Shown here: piece after piece, positions 47,800 through 58,110 of the stretch | Layout: every line of letters starts with the position of its first letter | Numbering within the stretch: position 1 is the first letter of the stretch | Assembly (NCBI GenBank): GCA_051453625.1 | Contig: JBOZIK010000001.1 | Coordinates: forward strand, 125,727,923-125,791,922 | Direction of reading: 5' to 3' | DNA: 64,000 bases | Source of the DNA: Welwitschia mirabilis | Lineage: Eukaryota; Gnetophyta; Gnetopsida; Welwitschiales | Program-made: the position numbers and the translations under genes | Notes under the pieces: generated by a model | The model's database searches: none | Told to the model about the DNA's origin: nothing | Seen by the model: only the letters and a program-made list of their open reading frames with translations

Positions 47800-48658
47800 A
47801 GGCGATCAATTACATGTTACAAAAGAAAGAGACATGTTCCTACAATGGTTGACTAGATTAAAATTTAAGGTCGACCAGCAAAATTTAAGGGTCAACCCCC
47901 CATAATAAAATATCAAATGTAAAATAAGCAGTCAACTGAACTTACCAGAGGGTTGACCATCTATTGTGAAGAATTTATTTAGGGATCAACCAAAACATCA
48001 AAGGGGTCAACTACTAGTCCAACTATTAGCCAAAATGTAATTATTGAATACTATTAATAACTATTGAAAACCTATCTAAGGAATCTAAAAATTTATTTAA
48101 AAATCCACAATATTTAAATTATGATTCATGATAACCTAGAATAACCATATTCTCAATTGTATAGATACATAACATGTTGCATTAGTGAAGGGCTTCTTAA
48201 ACCTTCTAGAACTTGGCTATACTATTCTCTATAGCATCCAATTCACTCTCTATTATACTTCCTCTCTACTATCAATCTTATTACACTTAATTGTGATTAT
48301 TAAGAAGTGAATTACACCTGTGCTTTTGGCTGAAGATTACTGAAAAATCCTAATTTTATTAGGGATAACTACTACAAAGTTCTGAACGATTGTAGTTGGA
48401 GGCTATATTTACAATAAAGGAAAAAATAGGCTTATCATATCTCTTGTGTTTCTTATCTTAGCTAATTAGTTTAATCCTTGTGCTTCATTGATTATATGCA
48501 TTTTAAATTGAATGACCTATTATCATATTTAGATTAGCACTAGAAATAAGTTCAATTGGATCATTGTTTTATTCTACTTCATTATTGAACTTTCAAATAG
48601 CAAAAATTACCTAAGCTATCCTATTGATCCCCTTCCTCTAGGATAGTCAGTCTTAATA
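47800..48658 (+). repeat. Putative 5' LTR of the SIRE-type copia element
   Basis: Ends ...GTCTTAATA directly before a tRNA-iMet primer site. It contains GGTCGACC/GGTCAACC-rich text (47,860-48,020), a C/T-rich stretch and LTR-like composition. The left boundary is uncertain. Confidence 0.55.
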
Positions 48659-48660
48659 AT

Positions 48661-48677
48661 TGGTATCAAAGATTTGG
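48661..48677 (+). promoter_or_regulatory. Primer-binding site (tRNA-iMet type)
   Basis: TGGTATCAAAGATTTGG matches the standard copia site TGGTATCAGAGC apart from transitions and lies just after the presumed LTR end and before gag. Confidence 0.8.
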
Positions 48678-48739
48678 TATAGGTGTTTTGGCTTGTATGT
48701 ACTTGTTTAATAAATTATCTATTAGGAAAGACCAACTAA

Positions 48740-50345
48740 GAAATCTACCACTTTGCTTCACTAGTGACAACTATGAGTTTTAGAAGACTAGGATGCAAGT
48801 TTTCATTGAGGCAATAAGTTTTAACTATTGGAAAATTGTGGAGAAAGGGTGTTATCCTATTATAGAAGATCAAACTATTGATGGAGTCACTACCTTTGTA
48901 ATCAAGCATAGAAGTAAATGGACTGATATGAAAAAAGGCAAAACAATGCTCAATAACAAAGCCATGAATTAATACACTATGGACTTAACATTGAAGACTA
49001 TAAAAAGGTAAGAAATTTCACTACTACTAAGGATATATGGAATTCCTTATAGGTAACTTATGAAGAAACAAATCAAATCAAGAAAATCAAGAAACAAATG
49101 TTGATGACTCAGTTTAAGAAAGATCAAATGCAAGAGGATAAAAGTTTCACTGAATTCAATAACAACCTCATGGACATTGTCAATGAACTTTAAGGGCTTA
49201 AAGAACCTATGAAAACAAGTCAAAATACAAAACAACTATTGAGAAGCTTAAACTAGAAGAGCTGTAAGTGATATTTTAACTTTAAGCTTTACCATCTTTA
49301 CAAAAGTAACAAAGGCAAAGGTATGACTATTAACATTAATTAAATTCCTCCTTCTAGAAATAAGAATGATGACTGTACTGGTTGTTCATCTTCTAATTCT
49401 GATTCTAACATGGATGAAAAATTAGCTTTATTCAACCAAAAAAAAAAGAAAATAAAATGTTAATAGGAAAAAAGTGAAAAAATAGGAAAGGATCATGGCA
49501 GATCATCTTCAAAACCAAGGTTAATACATGAGAAAAGAGTATCCAATGCTATTCTTACAAATTATTTGGGCATATGGTAGCTAATTGTCAAAACAACACA
49601 TGGGCACTTGGGATAATGATGATTTAAATTAGAAATATTCTAATAGTGATATGAGAATTTTTCTTATGGAATTTACCTCACATGATGTGGCACTTATTAC
49701 AAAGGTACATGATGGTTTTGAATTTTATTAGACTAACCCTTATGAGTTAGAATTGGTTAATGTGCTAGGTAATGCAGATGATGAAGAAAGTGGTGAAGAG
49801 GCTTGGTTCTCAAACATTGATGGTAATGATACATTAACAAAAGTAGAAGAGATCAAATAAGATGTAGAAAATGATGACAATGAATAAATAAAGGATATGA
49901 TAGATGCATACCAAGAGCTTTATGAGTAAAGAAAAAGGATCTTAAAGGAAAACACTCAATTGAAAAAGGATGTAGCCTAATATAAATAATAAAAGAAGAA
50001 CTTAATATCAAAATTAGATCTTATAAAGAAGAACTTGGAAGCTCAAGCAGTCTATCTTCAGAAGGAGATAAAAAATCTTCAAGATCTCTCGAACATAATA
50101 TAGATGGCATGTCAGTGTTTACTTTCAAAAATTAAAGATTTGAATAAAGTTATTTTAAAGTTTTCTACATGTAATGAATCATTGAATACTATGCTATTTA
50201 AACAAAGAGCACCAAGTGATAAAATTGGCTTGGGATATGTTCCACCTTTTAGTTCATCATTTGTGCTAGCATCCTCAAGTGTATCATCTTTTCTTTCTAA
50301 TGGTAAATATTTAATCTCTACAAACTTTAAATTAGGTAATATCTA
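48740..50345 (+). pseudogene. gag of the SIRE-type copia element
   Basis: Begins PLCFTSDNYEF*KTRMQVFI (relatives 'FWK.RM..FI': the Trp codon is now a stop), then FTTTKDIWNSL, VTYEETNQIKKIKKQMLMTQ and DKSFTEFNNNLMDIVNEL, the UBN2-type gag. A zinc knuckle near 49,545-49,590 reads CYSYKLFGHMVANC with the second Cys changed to Tyr. A long Lys/Glu-rich coiled-coil stretch follows (49,850-50,100), then LNKVILKFSTCNESLNTMLF and KIGLGYVPPF, the SIRE signature after the coiled coil. Confidence 0.85.
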
Positions 50346-50539
50346 GACTTAGTCATAAAATATTGAATTCAGCAAAGAGAATAAGAAATTACTTATTTGC
50401 TATGTTTACAACATTTTTGGTCACACTAAAGTCAATTATCATTTTAGTAACGTGTTCTCTAGATTTGGCACTTTACCTTATTTTCAATTTATTAAGAAAA
50501 ATCCAAATTTTGATATTACATGGAGCAATGAAAAAACTC

Positions 50540-52065
50540 ATAAAAGTCTTTTAATTCACACTGCATTATCTGTAATTAGTGATGTCCATTGGTATCTTAA
50601 CAATAGTTGTTCGAAGAACATGATAGGAGACACAAGTAGATAAAAATGGACAAATGTAATGGAGATGTTATAACATTTTAGGATAATGAAAAGGTAATGG
50701 TGGAAGGTGTTAGCACTATGAGTGGCAAGGAATTTCTAATAATTCACAATATTCTTTATAGCAATGGATTGAAACACAACCTCCTCAACATCAACCAATT
50801 TTTGATAAAAGTAGTTATGTGTTATTCAGTGCTTCTAATTGTTATGTTTTATATAGACAAGATAAAATTATCTTAACTGGTGATAAAGATGAAAATGTGT
50901 ATTTCATTAAGAAATTGTTGGTTACTAAGTGTCTATTCTGTATGTCATCTAATGAGTGTAGGTTATGACATTAGTGATTAGGCCATGTTAACTAGAAAAA
51001 TCTCTATAAACTTTGAAAACATGGTCTTGTTAAAGGCATTCAAACTCTAAGAAAATTTAAAGGTGAATTGTATCAAGCATGCTTATTAGGAAAATAAACT
51101 AGAAAGAGTTTTTCTAAGATTAATCATGTTTTTTTCTCAACAATCATTAGACTTACTTCATTTATACCTTGTAAGTCCTACCGCTATAGATAGTCTTGAT
51201 GGTAGGAAGTATATGTTGGTAATTATTGATGATTTATTAATGTTCACATGGGTATTTTTTTAAGACATAAGAGTAAATCTTTTGAAAAAATTTAAATCTC
51301 AAGTAAAATATTAGAAAATGAGTCTGGTTATAAATAAAGAAGGTTAGAAGTGATCATGGATGAGAATTTGAGAATGAGATGTTTGAAGGATGTTATGAGA
51401 AGAAATGAATCACTCATGAGTTTGTATAGTAGAAATAAAGAATAGGATTCTACAAGAAATGATAAGTACTATGCTTCAAAAGAAGGATGTGACCAAAAGA
51501 TGTTAGGACAAATGTGGAAGAATAGTCCTACCAAAAGAAGGATGTGACTAAAAGATGTGACTAAAAGATGTTAGGCCAAATATGACTGAAAGACGTTAGG
51601 CCTAAGACTTGTACTACTAAAACCTCATATGAGATGTAAAAGGATAAAAGGCCAAACGTGTCATACTTCAAGGTATTTGTTAGTGAGTGTTACATTTTAA
51701 AGGATGTTGATGCAATAAAAACAATTAATTTAAAATCCTTTAAAGAGATCTTTCTTGGGTATTCAGAAACAAGTACATCCTACAGGATATTCAACCAAAA
51801 CTTAGATAGAGTGGAGGAACGTGTGTGTATTAGAGTAGATGAAGGTGATTGTAAGAATGATGATGAATATAAAGAAGTAAAGATGATTTTCAATAGAATT
51901 AAATCCAATGCCCAAATCTCTACTTCTTTACTTACCACTCCTTCACCTTTACCTAAGGAATCCTCGATTACTTCAATTCAAGAGAAATCCATGGAAATTG
52001 TGGTACCTAAAAATCTATCCATAGATTTTGTCATTGGTAATATGTTTGACAAAGCAAAGCCCTAA
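50540..52065 (+). pseudogene. Protease and integrase pieces of the SIRE-type copia element
   Basis: WYLNNSCSKNMIGD (50,590-50,631) is the copia protease active-site block with the catalytic Asp changed to Asn and Gly to Ser. LGHVN, HGLVKGI and ACLLGK belong to the gag-pre-integrase region. VGNY**FINVHMGIFL is the decayed start of the integrase core. The open frame 51,658-52,065 reads SYFKVFVSECYILKDVD and KEIFLGYSETSTSYRIFN, the integrase C-terminal 'LGYS..S.AYRVFN' segment. The zone at 51,480-51,615 holds short repeats of AGATGTTAGGC/GATGTGACTAAA instead of integrase core. Confidence 0.82.
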
Positions 52066-52806
52066 AGTTCTATCTGTGCTAATTTATGTTTTGTTTGTAC
52101 TTTATAAATCAAGTCTTATGTTTATAACTGCTTTAAGAAAATGCCCTAAAAAATAATTTTTAGGGTTTTTGTTTACACAAATGCACTAATTCATATTTCA
52201 AATTTTGTATTGAAGTGTTTGTTAGAATAAAGACCTTAATTAATCCTATTTGAGTGAGACATAGGGCGTCTCTAAATGAACACCCTAAAAGAATAGCAAA
52301 TAGGGCATTTTACATGAATTTTCTACAAGAATACCTAAAAATTATTTTTGCATGAATAACTCATTACTTAGTTTATTTCATCCATATATATGCTTTACAA
52401 CTTAGAAGTAAAGAATTATAGGCTTTAAAATCAACATGACATGATTCTCTAGTTTCTAACAATGCCAGAATTTGGACAGTAAATTTTGAAAATGTTGGAG
52501 GAATCATTTTCATATATCACTAGCAGAAGATAGGGTGCTCTAGAAAATGAATGAAATAAGGAGCTTGTTCACATTTTGAATCTTTAAATTATTTAGAAAT
52601 TATTGAAAATTAGATGTTAAGTTTTAAAAGAATGATGAGAGGAGAGAAAATAAAAGGAATGGGTTGAGTCCACACTAGTGAGGCATAAGACCCACACCTT
52701 TTCAATTAAAATGATTGTCAATTTATCAATAGATCCTTCTAATCATATTCCCTGAATGGGTGAGATAATCTCTCATCAGAATCTCATAGATACATTATTC
52801 TCTCAA
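52066..52806. other. Spacer with small hairpin
   Basis: No coding text. CCCTAAAAA-ATAA-TTTTTAGGG at about 52,144-52,165 is a perfect 9-bp hairpin. At 52,593-52,627 a segment resembles one right of the gene-fragment block (54,990-55,025). Confidence 0.4.
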
Positions 52807-52894
52807 TGTACCTTACACAGGTACATGTATCTCATCCTCTCAATTTAGTAACAATTCCAACTATATTTGGAATGTTGGCATTACAATTCCTCAC
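52807..52894. repeat. Left copy of an 88-bp direct repeat bracketing gene fragments
   Basis: Shares CATGTATCTCATCCTCT, AATTTAGTAACAA, TATATTTGGAATGTTGG and ATTCCTCACA with 54,882-54,969, with roughly a dozen differences over 88 bp. It contains TGTTGGCATTA, which recurs inverted as TAATGCTAACA within the next 35 bases. Confidence 0.9.
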
Positions 52895-53599
52895 AGTCAT
52901 CCCCTTAATGCTAACATTCTAACTATCATTTAATGCACCTCCTTAATGTATGCATTATTTAATTACATGTCATGCATTTTACAAAATCATGTAGCAATAT
53001 TAACCAAGTTGGTCTTGAAGATTTCTTGCTTTTTAGTGGAGATATCCTTTCTTTGTTGTTGATGGCATCATCATCCTTTCTCTCCTTTGATCTTGTCACA
53101 TCGTGTTTGAAGATGGAAATTGTCTTCACAACACTCCTCTTCTTTGTTTGTCAGCTAGAGCAGCAAAACCTTCTTGGGCTTGAGATGAAGCGCTCAACTG
53201 TGAAGGTTAAATTTTCTTGAGGACATCTTATCCAGAGTTGTATTCATTGTCTTCTATTGCATAAGCAACTTTATAGTATGCCTATGTGTTAGGTAACACT
53301 ATTGTTGCAGTCTTGTTCTTCTCGAAGTTAAAAAATACATGGCTCATAATTTTGAAGGGTAAAACTACAACTAGGAATAAGGGTTTAGGTGCCTTCTTCT
53401 TTCATAATCCTTAAAATAACCCAGGGTGGCCAATCCTAAGGTTTTAAGTTAAAATAAAAGATAACGATCTTGAGGGTGAACTATAGACCTTGCCATTTAT
53501 AAACCATCTTCCCCTCTTTAATCAGAAGATTTTTTCTTCCTCTTTTCTTTTTTTAATTTTTTTGAAAATTTAATCCACATACATATTTATCATAAAATG
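52895..53599. other. Spacer inside the bracketed block
   Basis: No family recognised. An open frame of 82 codons (52,972-53,220, plus) is Ser/Leu-rich and has no motif. Confidence 0.3.
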
Positions 53600-54300
53600 C
53601 AAGTGACCAACAATAAGATCATAAGATTTAGACAAGATAAACGAAACATTCTCTGACAAAAATGGAAGCAAAGGAACTTTTTAGAAGTCCATGCCACAAT
53701 CCTCAACAAGGCCAACCTGCATGGAATTGTCACTAGAAATCTCCTCAAGGGACTTGCCTTTATGCTCTGGCACCAGAAATGTGGGAAGAAACTCAAGGCC
53801 AAGCGGGTAGCCGACATCTGTTTCACTCTTAAGAAAGAGCTACATCGTGCATATGTAGGAATCCAAAAGCGCCAACGATGCTCCAGTTCGCCCTCGCCTC
53901 TGTCAAGGTCTTTGCCACCATCACATTGTAACCACAGTGAATCCTCCTCCAAATCTGTAGGTTTCTCCAAACAAGAATCCAGAATTTCCAAAAACTTCCA
54001 CTGCATGCCTCACAGTACGCCACCATGGGCAAATACCCATTCCTGGAGCCCTAGGCGTGGTTGACGCACCTCTGGCAGGTCTTGATCTTCAACAAAATAA
54101 TTCTGAAACTTGAAAAAGTCACTGTTGCATGTCAAACTGCGTTGGTAAAACTGCCCGAGGGTTTGGTGATGGCGGAATCCGGGATGGCATCATTTGCGAT
54201 GATTGAAGGCGTGAGAAGTGCCCTCATAACTCTGAGCAGCAAATGCAGCTTCCATTTTATAAGCCAAAAAACAGAATATTTGCAGGTTTTCTCTCGATAA
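53600..54300 (-). pseudogene. Coding-like, frameshifted fragment, not firmly identified
   Basis: Minus-strand text with codon-like texture and abundant CpG changes frame repeatedly: EILDSCLEKPTDLEEDS, CGYNVMVAKTLTEARAN, YPLGLEFLPTFLVPEHKGKS, LSKSYDLIVGHLH. YNVMV and KSYDLIVG recall pentatricopeptide-repeat helices, but repeat spacing is not clear, so a PPR origin is only a suggestion. It lies on the same strand as the cellulase and kinase pieces to its right. Confidence 0.3.
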
Positions 54301-54309
54301 AATTTGTAG

Positions 54310-54480
54310 ATCTGGGAGCTTTCCAGATCTCTGCGCTTCAAAGAAGAGCATCGCCTTTCTTAGTGTTACCTTGTAGTTCTTCTGATTCTGCAGCCACGTT
54401 TACGCTTTTGTTGCAGACGACATTATAATGAGGGCCACTGCGATTAGTGCTACAACTCTACTACGCTTTCATTCTGTCAT
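54310..54480 (-). pseudogene. GH9 endoglucanase (cellulase) N-terminal exon fragment
   Basis: The minus strand reads VVALIAVALIIMSSATKA, a good signal-peptide core, then (after a stop) NQKNYKVTLRKAMLFFEA, continuing QRSGKLPD. The string KAMLFFEAQRSGKLP is diagnostic of plant glycosyl hydrolase family 9 (typical text 'NYKDALTKSLLFFEAQRSGKLP'). Immediately after KLPD the expected WRGDS and GGYYDAGDNVKFG text is absent and the frame reads unrelated sequence, so only an exon-sized piece is present. Two stops lie within it. GH9 enzymes act on cell-wall glucans; this fragment cannot. Confidence 0.8.
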
Positions 54481-54599
54481 TTATATGCGTGGAGTCCAAA
54501 TGGATGCCTTTGGAGGTGGTAAAATGAAGAACAGGGCACAGTTAACATTTGCAGAGGGTGCTGGAAGAAGCATGCATCGGATGAGTGAAACGGCGTTTA

Positions 54600-54855
54600 A
54601 GCATATCATTGCTTCTGAAAATGTTTTGTAGTGGCGCCTGTGTGACAGGATCTGTAGGTCGCCTCGAAGGCAGTACTCCACAACCCACGCTAATAATCCT
54701 TCTGTGTCAATTCCGGATGATTTTAACATGGTCTTGACGGCAAAAAGAGGTTCTGGAACTGTCTCGAGTGAGGAAGACTCTACCAGTAGTGCCTTTGCTA
54801 ATTTCCATCGCCACCCGAAACTTGTCCCCCGTTATGACACTTAGAGACCGCAAGA
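54600..54855 (-). pseudogene. AGC-like protein kinase N-lobe fragment
   Basis: Minus-strand frames give ISKGTTGRVFLTRDSSRTSF (glycine-rich loop), FAVKTMLKSSG (the lysine strand, reached by a frameshift) and WVVEYCLRGDLQILSHRRH followed by YKTFSE (hinge and start of helix D). This resembles plant AGC VIII kinases ('VMEYC.GGDLH.LR.RQP.K.FSE'). About 45 residues normally between the lysine strand and the hinge, including the helix C Glu, are missing, and the catalytic loop is absent. It is a dead fragment. The kinase subfamily is tentative. Confidence 0.6.
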
Positions 54856-54881
54856 TGTGTAGGTTAACGAGGGAGCGGGAA

Positions 54882-54969
54882 GGTACTTTACATAGATACA
54901 TGTATCTCATCCTCTTAATTTAGTAACAAATTTAATTATATTTGGAATGTTGGTATTGCATTCCTCACA
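54882..54969. repeat. Right copy of the 88-bp direct repeat
   Basis: Same orientation as 52,807-52,894. The two copies enclose the block of host-gene fragments, like terminal repeats of an element or a duplication formed at insertion. Confidence 0.9.
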
Positions 54970-54971
54970 AG

Positions 54972-55047
54972 TTCGAAGGGAAGAGCATTCTTTGGAATTA
55001 TTGAAAATTGGATGTCAAGTTTGAAGGGAAGAGCATCCTTTAGAATG
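54972..55047. repeat. Short tandem duplication (GAAGGGAAGAGCAT unit)
   Basis: TCGAAGGGAAGAGCATTCTTTGGAAT and a close variant occur about 47 bp apart, separated by ATTATTGAAAATTGGATGTC, which has a relative left of the bracketed block at 52,597-52,620. Confidence 0.8.
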
Positions 55048-57330
55048 CACCTTTTAACAACCATTACATTTAGAAAGCCCACCCAATTGTCCCTTCTTTA
55101 GCCAACTATTTCAGCCATTTCTTTCCCTATTGTATTTGAGATTAGGCAAAAACATGGCTATGAATTGCCTAGATTTCTAATCAGTTACTTGAAAAAATTG
55201 GATGTTTTCTTAAGGATTGCAGAAGCAGAGACAAACGGAATTTGGCTAGGGAGGAGATGGTGATTGCGTGTTTTACACTTGCCATTTCATAGGAATTCAG
55301 TTAGAAATCAAAACGACCTTTTATCATCTCTGTAAACAGATGTACTTTCATCATTTAATTCATTGTCAGTGTTTATAAAATGTCATCTTCATTCTCTTTT
55401 ACTATTTATTTTACTTCATTACCTAGAAGATGAAACAATGTAGATATGACTTGCCTAAAGAGTCTACCCAAGAATGAACACTCTCTTTAATAATCTCATG
55501 TTGAAATCCTAGATGAATTGAAATTACTAGAACACCAATGCCAATAGCAACACACAGATAAAAGAAAAGCAATGATCATCAATAGAAATAATAGAAAGAC
55601 ACTTAGATGATATTGCCTACGAGGTTTCATGCACACTATGTTTTACTAGAATTTACTATATATTAAAAGATTTCTTTAATATTTTATCACATGCATGTAA
55701 ATTGGGTAAAGAGAAACATTTAGTGATATTCATGCTATTTTGCGCTTTATAATAAAAGGAGACTAGATTAATTAAAGTCTATAAAAAAGGGTTACAATAG
55801 AAGATGTGTCAAGGAGATGGGGGAGAATGCTTAGGTTTGCTTTATCATTATGAATGTAAACACAGCTTCCTTCTCTTTACATAAATCTTTACAATAGTTT
55901 AGGAATACATAGTTGGTAGTGAATTCTCTTTAAACATTGATTGTCTTCTTATGATCCTGCAAACCATCTTTTTTCTTTTCTTGAGAGTTTTACTTTTTTA
56001 CTTTATTACTGTTCAACATGTAAGGTTGTTGAATGCATATGTTACCTTCAGCTAGTGGAATTTGCTTTAGTTTGGATGACCATTTATTGTTTTAATAGGA
56101 AAATACCTTTCTTGCGTTATAGCTATTTGAAACATGTTGGATGAAATCTTGGTTTGTTCTTGGACCTAATATTACTTTCCTGTTTACTTCCTACACTACA
56201 ATTATCATCTAACAATTCTACTTATTACTAGTAGATTCTTTTCTTTCATTTATTCATGTTGTGAAATGAAGCTTTTCATGTGTTTGGAATTCTTTGATAG
56301 CAATAATATGTGATACTACTTTATGGATCCTTCAAATGTGGAGGTATTATCAACCATAGTTATATTTATATGGGGAAAAAAGCGAAGGTCAATTGCATGA
56401 TATTGATTCTAATTTTATGTTTTATGAATTAAAACTAGAGTTTTGGTTTTTATCTTGGGTTTAATAATATGTTTTGTGTCTAAAATAGTTATAATATTAA
56501 AGACATCGTACTACATAATTTAAGGCTAGTAATAGTAATATTTTAGCATTACAGAAAAATTAAAATCCTTAAAGGGCACTTGTAGATTTTAGCTTTAGTA
56601 GGAATGGTGCTAATATTATAATATTATTAGGTATACTCATGACCTTTTCTTTAAAAACAATGGATATTCAACCCACTATAAACAAAGCCACTATGCATAT
56701 TTCAAATACAAGTGATTTAGAGATGACCGATCATGCTACCTATTTGATGTTTAAATCAGTGCCTTAGCTTAGTTTTAATTAATATTAGTAGTTGTTAAAG
56801 CTTATAAATAAGACAAATCTCTAGCGAAAACATGTAGCTAAATTTCTAGGTATGTCTATTCATCGTCTTTTTATTATTTATCCTTTCTCATAGATTATAT
56901 ATTTAGCTGCTATTGACCATCTGACATTTCATCATTATGTTTTAACTCATTTAACATCATCACCTTCTTAATTGTCATGCATTGATTTTCATGAAGAGCA
57001 TTGATTGAACTCAATCCTCTTCATGGATGCTCCTATAATCTCTTGTGTGCATCTACTTTTAAGTCTAATTTATCATGTATCAATAAAATAATTAATGCAC
57101 TTAAACTATTTAGTCATGTTCTTTCCTATACACTATGTTTTTCAAGACCTTTTAATGAAGTGAATGATTGACTAGGCCATGAATGTGAAGGACTTTACTA
57201 TCTACAATACCATCTAGTACCTAATCACTCCTTTCCATTACATTTTTTATTGATTTATGGCATAGGAAATTTGACCATTCATTACTTGAGCCATTAAATA
57301 AATTAAAGATAAACTCTTGTTTTTCCATTT
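55048..57330. other. Anonymous AT-rich spacer
   Basis: No recognised gene on either strand. Near 56,690-56,755 decayed plus-strand text (SDLEMTDHATYLMFKS) could be copia protease debris, given copia fragments to the right. Confidence 0.3.
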
Positions 57331-57339
57331 AATAATGTC

Positions 57340-57790
57340 TCTCATGTAGGTGATATTTTCCCACTAGTTAAAAAAATCACTTATCTTTTTTAGTTAGCTT
57401 CATTATTACTAAAGTATATTTTGAGTTAATCCACTATGACATTTGGGATAGTTATTCCATTCCATCTAATTTCACTGCTTAGTTCTCTCTCATCATTATT
57501 AATGACTTCTCTCACTGTATGTGGATTTTTCTTATGGAATTTAAATCTAATACATACTACATTTTATGTAGTTTATATGCTTATGTTTAGAACTAATTTT
57601 ATGCCTTTATCAATCAAATATGAATAGATAATGGATTTTAATTTTTCTCTAAATCCATTGATTTTAAAGCAATACTTAATGATTTTATGGAATAAGCTAG
57701 ATTTGTACATCTCTTTATCACGATGGAAATATGGGGTTGTCAAGGCACTTGTAGATTTCTTGAATCAAAACTAAGTGATGCAATTTTTGT
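57340..57790 (+). pseudogene. Ty1/copia integrase core fragment
   Basis: HYDIWDSYSIPSNFTA (57,431 onward) equals 'H.DIWGPYSTPS..GA' of copia integrases. FSLIIINDFSHCMWIFLMEF and KSN follow, then YAYV*N*FYAFI and IDNGF, the 'RSDNG.EF' strand. Stops occur in frame. A different copia lineage from the SIRE element, judged by text. Confidence 0.8.
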
Positions 57791-57839
57791 AAGGTCTTAA
57801 TTATAGTTATTTTGGAGTACCAAGACAAATTATTCTTTA

Positions 57840-58110
57840 AAAGTCCTTTCCTTTGTCAATAAAGTTTATGCACTAGTTTTACAAGAAGAAAGACAATAAG
57901 TTATCCACACTTTTCAATCAACTTATGATGTCTATGCTCTTGCTATTAATAAGATCTATGCTGGACTTCATTCCATGTGATAGACCTTAATACTCCTATT
58001 GTTGGAAATATGGTAATTGGATGTAGACTTGCTATAAGCTCTATGGTTTTCCTTCTTGAAAAACTAATCAAGTTGCTACTAGTGTCAAATTATGCTCTTT
58101 AATAATAGAT
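57840..58110 (+). pseudogene. Ty1/copia gag C-terminal fragment with zinc knuckle
   Basis: LVLQEERQ*VIHTFQSTYDV matches the conserved 'VYSLVLQEERQ' stretch of copia gag, and YCWKYGNWM*TCYKLYGFPS matches the knuckle 'C..C.K.GH....CYKLHGFP' with the His changed to Asn. It lies downstream of an integrase fragment although gag normally precedes it, so two elements or a rearrangement are involved. Confidence 0.75.

Larger units (their letters stand above)
48700..52065 (+). mobile_element. SIRE-type Ty1/copia element, 5' two thirds, decayed
   Basis: LTR, primer site, gag, protease, gag-pre-integrase and integrase pieces occur in order on the plus strand. RT, RNase H and a 3' LTR are absent: after about 52,065 the sequence is unrelated. 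Integrase is internally deleted and rearranged between about 51,300 and 51,650. The coiled-coil gag extension is characteristic of SIRE elements. Confidence 0.85.

Noticed and set aside
52144-52165. Perfect 9-bp hairpin CCCTAAAAA-ATAA-TTTTTAGGG as a terminator
   Set aside because: A hairpin terminator has no meaning for a plant nuclear gene, and no gene ends here apart from dead copia sequence.
53590-54006. 138-codon minus-strand frame as an intact gene
   Set aside because: Neighbouring frames carry more protein-like text for the same bases, the frame changes repeatedly, and no family is recognised; it fits a decayed fragment better.
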